NCBI GenBank assembly: GCA_902779125.1
Contig: CACZAC010000045.1
Location: forward strand, 1 to 33,753
Direction: 5' to 3'
Source of the DNA: an uncultured Bacteroidales bacterium
GTDB lineage: Bacteria; Bacteroidota; Bacteroidia; Bacteroidales; Muribaculaceae
Length of the DNA stretch: 33,753 nt
Below are positions 30,112-33,753 of the stretch, piece after piece. Within the stretch, counting starts at the first letter, position 1, and each line of letters begins with the position of its first letter. The notes below the pieces were generated by a model. The model was given only the letters and a program-made list of their open reading frames with translations. It was not told where the DNA came from and did not search any database. A program made the translations under genes and the position numbers.

Positions 30112-31500
30112 ATGAAAACGACGACAATCAAAATAATAGCCATTTGTGTGGCAGCACTGTCTCTGGCGGGCTGCGACACCATCAAGAGTTTACACAGCGA
30201 GTACAAGTCCCAAGCGACGATTCCAGCCGACGTTCTCGGCAGCAATGTCAAGGTGACAACCGACACCACTTTACTGACCGAATTATCGTGGCGTGAGTTC
30301 TTTACCGACCCGTTGCTGCAACGGCTCATCGACACGGCCCTCGTGCGCAACACCGACATCAATTCGGTGCGTCTCGCGATACAACAGTCCGAGGCTGCGT
30401 TGGCTGCCGCTAAACAGGCGTTTTTCCCGTCAGTGTATTTTGCACCATCGGGCTCTGTTTCTTCGTTCGGTGGCAGCGCTGCGTCCTGGACCTACAACAC
30501 GCCGTTGCAGGTCAATTGGGATATTGATGCCTTCGGCTCCATCAAGAGTCAAAAACGCAAGTCCGAGGTGATGCTCTTGAAAGCGCAAATCCAGGAACAA
30601 GACGCGCGTGCCGACATCATTTCGGCAGTGGCTCAGCAGTACTGTACACTGCTCCTGCTTGACCAGCAGCTGGAAATCCTCATGTCAACCGACAGCCTGT
30701 GGAATATCTCGCTTGAAACGCAGAAGATACTTTGGGAGAACGGCAAATCCTACTCTACAGCAGTTAATCAAATGGAGTCATCCTACCTAAACGTGAAAAC
30801 GTCGATTGTTGACACTCACCGCTCTATCCGTCAGGTGGAGAATGCCATCTGCCGCCTGCTGGCCATCCCGCCACAGCACATCGAGCGCAGCCGCTTAGGC
30901 CGCTTCTCCCTGCCTCGACGTTTTGAGTCGGGTGTGTCGGCAATGCTGTTGCAGAACCGTCCCGACATCAAGATAGCCGACCTTGCCATGGCCGAGGCCT
31001 TCTACAACACCCAGGCGGCCCGCGCTGCATTCTTTCCGTCACTCAACCTTCAAGGACTGGCTGGATGGACCAATAGTGCAGGCGCTGGTGTCGTAAACCC
31101 CGGTAAGATTTTGCTCAACGCCGTTGCATCGCTAACTCAGCCCATCTATGCCCAAGGCAAATTGAAGGCTAACCTGAAAATCAACCAGCTGGCACAGGAG
31201 GACATGATGAACCGCTATGTGCAGACGGTCATCGATGCCGGCAGCGAGGTGAATGAAGCGCTTGCTGACTGCCAGGCTGCAGCTGAAAAGCATGGCTATT
31301 ATCATCGCCAAGTGGTTGTATTGAAGGAAGCCTACAAGGGAACCCATGAACTCATGGACAATGGCAAGGCAAGCTATCTGGAGGTGCTCACAGCACAAGA
31401 GACTCTCCTGAATGCCCAGCTCAATGAGGCCACGAACATGTATAACGGGGCCATGGGCCTTATCGCCCTGTACATTGCCCTGGGTGGAGCCACACAATAA
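30112..31500 (+). CDS. Outer-membrane efflux channel, NodT/OprM-type lipoprotein
   Basis: 462 residues from ATG 30112 (MKTTTIKIIAICVAALSLAGC); a TTG two codons upstream is not needed. The lipobox LAGC gives lipidated Cys21. Two outer-membrane-efflux repeats are visible: SWREFFTDPLLQRLIDTAL with NTDINSVRLAIQQSEAAL, and LLQNRPDIKIADLAMAEA followed by FFPSLNLQG and QPIYAQGKLKANLKINQLAQ. It ends in GLIALYIALGG. It is the third component of the tripartite pump, 34 bases after the pump gene. Confidence 0.94.
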   Translation: MKTTTIKIIAICVAALSLAGCDTIKSLHSEYKSQATIPADVLGSNVKVTTDTTLLTELSWREFFTDPLLQRLIDTALVRNTDINSVRLAIQQSEAALAAAKQAFFPSVYFAPSGSVSSFGGSAASWTYNTPLQVNWDIDAFGSIKSQKRKSEVMLLKAQIQEQDARADIISAVAQQYCTLLLLDQQLEILMSTDSLWNISLETQKILWENGKSYSTAVNQMESSYLNVKTSIVDTHRSIRQVENAICRLLAIPPQHIERSRLGRFSLPRRFESGVSAMLLQNRPDIKIADLAMAEAFYNTQAARAAFFPSLNLQGLAGWTNSAGAGVVNPGKILLNAVASLTQPIYAQGKLKANLKINQLAQEDMMNRYVQTVIDAGSEVNEALADCQAAAEKHGYYHRQVVVLKEAYKGTHELMDNGKASYLEVLTAQETLLNAQLNEATNMYNGAMGLIALYIALGGATQ

Positions 31501-31518
31501 CAGCTCAGATACCTGATT

Positions 31519-32550
31519 ATGCGATGCTTCGTCTATTTCCTGTTATCCATTTGTGCCGTGACGTTGCTATCGTCATGTGAGCACGACGAGCCTGTCAACC
31601 CCATCAAGCCGCTTGAGGAGCGCACGGTGCTCGTGCTATCTACCGAGGGCGAGATTTTTGACCAAACGGGCAAGCTGGTGAAGGAACTGTCCAACTGCAC
31701 ATTTGCCTCTGAAATCATTGCCGAGGGTAACGACTATTTTGTTGCCGGTGTGTCGTCCAAGGGACGTGTGGGCTATTGGAAAAACGGCAAGTGGAACACG
31801 TTGCACGTCGATTTTATCGATGACGTGGACCACTGGATTTACGGCATCGGCAAGTGGGATACCTATATCTATCTGCTCGATTTGCCCAACGTGCTCAGGA
31901 ACAGCGGCATCTTCCCGCTCGAAGACTCCGAGCGTTTTGTTGCCTCCGATCACGGGTTGGAGGTGAGTGAGGGCCAGTGCTATGTCATCGGCTATGAACT
32001 GACCGGCAACGAGTCAGTATTTCTTCCCATTTTGTATTCCTACAACAAAGGGTCTTACAAGAAGGAATACCTGTCGGTGCCCCCGGGATACATCACAGGC
32101 GAGTGCCGGGCCATCTATGCCAGCAACCGCACCCACACCGTGATTGGAGGTATCGTGGGCCGCGAGCCGGCAGTGTGGGTAGACAAGCAGTGCAAGACTT
32201 ATCAAGTCAGTTGCCCTGAACTCCTGAAAGAGGGCAGTTACCCGGTGGGACGCATCGAGGACATCACCGAGTGTAACGGCCACGTGTATGCCGCGGGATT
32301 TGAATACAATGCCGACATGGAGCTGGTCGCCACGGTGTGGGTTGACGGCATCCCCGAGCATTACCAGTATAATCCCGACTATGACGGCGCCTCACAGGCC
32401 ATTGGCATCTACGCCTATGGTAACGATGTGTATGTGCTCACCACCGAGTTTACCCCGGAGGTGAGCGACCTCATGACCCACGTGTGGCTGAACGGGAAAA
32501 TACTCATGTCTTATCAAGGCATCCAACCAACAGGATTCGTGGTTTTGTAA
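31519..32550 (+). CDS. Beta-propeller-like lipoprotein, copy 1
   Basis: 343 residues. The leader ends in LLSSC (Cys20), and EHDEP after the cysteine resembles the acidic surface-export signal of Bacteroidota lipoproteins, so display on the cell surface is likely. The body contains about five repeats of the form 'x-YVAG ... a-x-WxNGk ... l', seen at DYFVAG with YWKNGKWNTL, IGGIVGREPAVWVDK, VYAAGF with VWVDGIPEHY, and DVYVLTTEF with VWLNGKILMSY. Such repeats suggest propeller blades. It begins 18 bases after the efflux channel gene and probably shares its transcript. Function unknown; it may be a binding or sensing lipoprotein. Confidence 0.75.
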   Translation: MRCFVYFLLSICAVTLLSSCEHDEPVNPIKPLEERTVLVLSTEGEIFDQTGKLVKELSNCTFASEIIAEGNDYFVAGVSSKGRVGYWKNGKWNTLHVDFIDDVDHWIYGIGKWDTYIYLLDLPNVLRNSGIFPLEDSERFVASDHGLEVSEGQCYVIGYELTGNESVFLPILYSYNKGSYKKEYLSVPPGYITGECRAIYASNRTHTVIGGIVGREPAVWVDKQCKTYQVSCPELLKEGSYPVGRIEDITECNGHVYAAGFEYNADMELVATVWVDGIPEHYQYNPDYDGASQAIGIYAYGNDVYVLTTEFTPEVSDLMTHVWLNGKILMSYQGIQPTGFVVL

Positions 32551-32557
32551 ATTTTTA

Positions 32558-33589
32558 ATGATGAAACAGAGATTTTTATATCAATTATTCATGATGTGTG
32601 CGCTGGTGTCGCTCTCGTCGTGTGAGCACCATGAGCCAGTCAACCCGATTAAGCCGGTTGATGAGCGCACGGTGCTGGTGTTGACCTACAACGGTGAGGT
32701 CTTTGACCAGTATGGTGATCTGGTCTCGAAATTGCCGAACTGCCTTTATGCAGCCGAAATCATATCCGATGGAGAAGACTTTTTCGCGTCGGGTACCCAT
32801 GCCAAGGGCCGCGTGGGGTATTGGAAAAACGGCAAGTGGAACACGCTGCATGTCGATTTCATCGATGATGTGGACCACTGGGTCTACGGTATCGGCAAAT
32901 GGGATTATTACTTCTATTTGCTTGATGTTCCTAATGTACTGAAGAACAGCGGTATCTTCCCGCTTGAGAATTTCCATGACTTCGTTCCCCCCAGGCATGC
33001 GCTCGCCGTGAGTGAAGGCAAATGCTATGTAATCGGTTATGGGTTCAGTGACGATGAAAATGCAGATGGTCATTATTTGCCAGTGTTGTACACCAATTAC
33101 AAGAAAGAGTTCCTGCCCATGCCCAAGGGTGCCGTGACGGGCGAGTGCCATGCCATCTATGCCTATGACCGCGACCACACCATCATCGGCGGCTTCATTG
33201 ATGCCAAGCCTGCAGTCTGGGTCGAGAAGGAATATGAGATTTATCCTGTCAGCTATCCCAGGGAGACACTCGACGGCCTGAACATCGTCGGGAGCGTGGA
33301 ATCGGTGACGAAGTGTAACGGCCACATCTATGCGGCAGGCTTTGAACATGATTACAACAATAAGTCTATCGCCACCCTGTGGACCGATGGCGTTCCCGCA
33401 CATTATCTGTCGGGATGGGAATGCACCAGTTCACATGTCATCGAAATCCACTCCTATGGCGATGACGTGTATATGCTCACCTTTGAATATAATAACGACA
33501 CTGACGAGTCACGTAGTCATTTGTGGATGAATGGCAAAATCATTATGACCTATGAGAATTTGTCCATATCAGGTTTTACGATACTTTGA
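32558..33589 (+). CDS. Beta-propeller-like lipoprotein, copy 2
   Basis: 343 residues, a tandem paralogue of the previous gene, starting 7 bases after it. Lipobox SLSSC gives Cys22, then EHHEPVNPIKP, nearly as in copy 1. The block around WKNGKWNTLHVDFIDDVDHW is identical in protein and nearly so in DNA (31771-31838 and 32813-32880), marking a fairly recent duplication. Other parts, especially residues 140-175 and 265-300, have diverged. The same WxNGK-type repeats are present (VYMLTFEYNN, LWMNGKIIMTY). Start could be ATG 32558 or 32561. Function unknown. Confidence 0.75.
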   Translation: MMKQRFLYQLFMMCALVSLSSCEHHEPVNPIKPVDERTVLVLTYNGEVFDQYGDLVSKLPNCLYAAEIISDGEDFFASGTHAKGRVGYWKNGKWNTLHVDFIDDVDHWVYGIGKWDYYFYLLDVPNVLKNSGIFPLENFHDFVPPRHALAVSEGKCYVIGYGFSDDENADGHYLPVLYTNYKKEFLPMPKGAVTGECHAIYAYDRDHTIIGGFIDAKPAVWVEKEYEIYPVSYPRETLDGLNIVGSVESVTKCNGHIYAAGFEHDYNNKSIATLWTDGVPAHYLSGWECTSSHVIEIHSYGDDVYMLTFEYNNDTDESRSHLWMNGKIIMTYENLSISGFTIL

Positions 33590-33631
33590 CGATAATTGAA
33601 ACAATATTATAAGGATTTAAAAATTGAAGTT

Positions 33632-33753
33632 ATGAAATATACGAGAGCATTATTTCTTGCCATTCTGGCACTGGTCGCATTACCTATGATGGGCCAGATA
33701 GTTACGTCAATAAAAGGCGTGGAGCGAGAAAGAATCAATGTGGACAGCATTAT
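33632..33753 (+). CDS. Secreted protein, 5' part only
   Basis: Forty codons are present before the right edge. MKYTRALFLAILALVALPMMGQ is a clear signal peptide; the mature part begins IVTSIKGVERERINVDSI. It lies 42 bases after the second propeller-like gene, without an intervening terminator, so it may belong to the same operon. The rest is needed to name it. Confidence 0.65.
   Translation, partial: MKYTRALFLAILALVALPMMGQIVTSIKGVERERINVDSI

Overview
The window comes from a Bacteroidales gut-type bacterium, plausibly Muribaculaceae or a Prevotella relative. The evidence is the Bacteroidota promoter form (TTTG, 19-21 bases, TAnnTTTG) in front of several genes, A-rich translation starts without Shine-Dalgarno sequences, lipoproteins with acidic residues after the lipid cysteine, MacB/FtsX permeases ending in NPVNSIKTE, and the order rplM-rpsI-rpsB-tsf. 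Assignment below the order is inference. There are no rRNA or tRNA genes, insertion sequences or CRISPR arrays.

Left part (1-5331): the 5' end of a citrate lyase acyl-carrier gene (citD) lies behind a promoter and a leader that can fold end to end. Then come a vsr repair endonuclease with its own terminator and, on the other strand, holB followed by a large AddB-like nuclease. Housekeeping block (5335-10390, minus strand): rplY, pth and an S4/Hsp15-like RNA-binding gene form one unit, and rplM, rpsI, rpsB and tsf another. The 5' end of rpsB has no usable start codon for its conserved N-terminus.

Middle (10391-21424): a DUF4419 protein with a signal peptide and a C-terminal anchor; a protein of three 95-residue repeats flanked by two large palindromes; a fused ADP-forming acyl-CoA synthetase; an FtsX/MacB permease; a two-domain secreted protein whose first half has an HEFNH zinc-protease motif that the second half has lost; and a PepSY-like lipoprotein. 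The permease and the protease-like gene share an upstream box matching at 18 of 20 bases.

Right part (21521-33753): a translationally coupled operon iorA-iorB-aminotransferase bounded by a clear promoter and terminator. Together with the acyl-CoA synthetase it can form an amino-acid fermentation route: transamination, oxidative decarboxylation to acyl-CoA, then ATP formation. Next is a tripartite RND efflux operon (adaptor, pump, outer-membrane channel) that continues into two duplicated beta-propeller-like lipoproteins and the start of another secreted protein.

The most striking observation is the leader of the efflux operon. A 43-codon reading frame (25454-25585) ends exactly on the first base of a 12-bp intrinsic terminator hairpin with a T6 tail (25585-25621), 24 bases before the adaptor start. 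A GCTGAA segment inside the small ORF can pair with the terminator's 5' arm. This has the layout of a leader-peptide attenuator controlling a drug-efflux pump.
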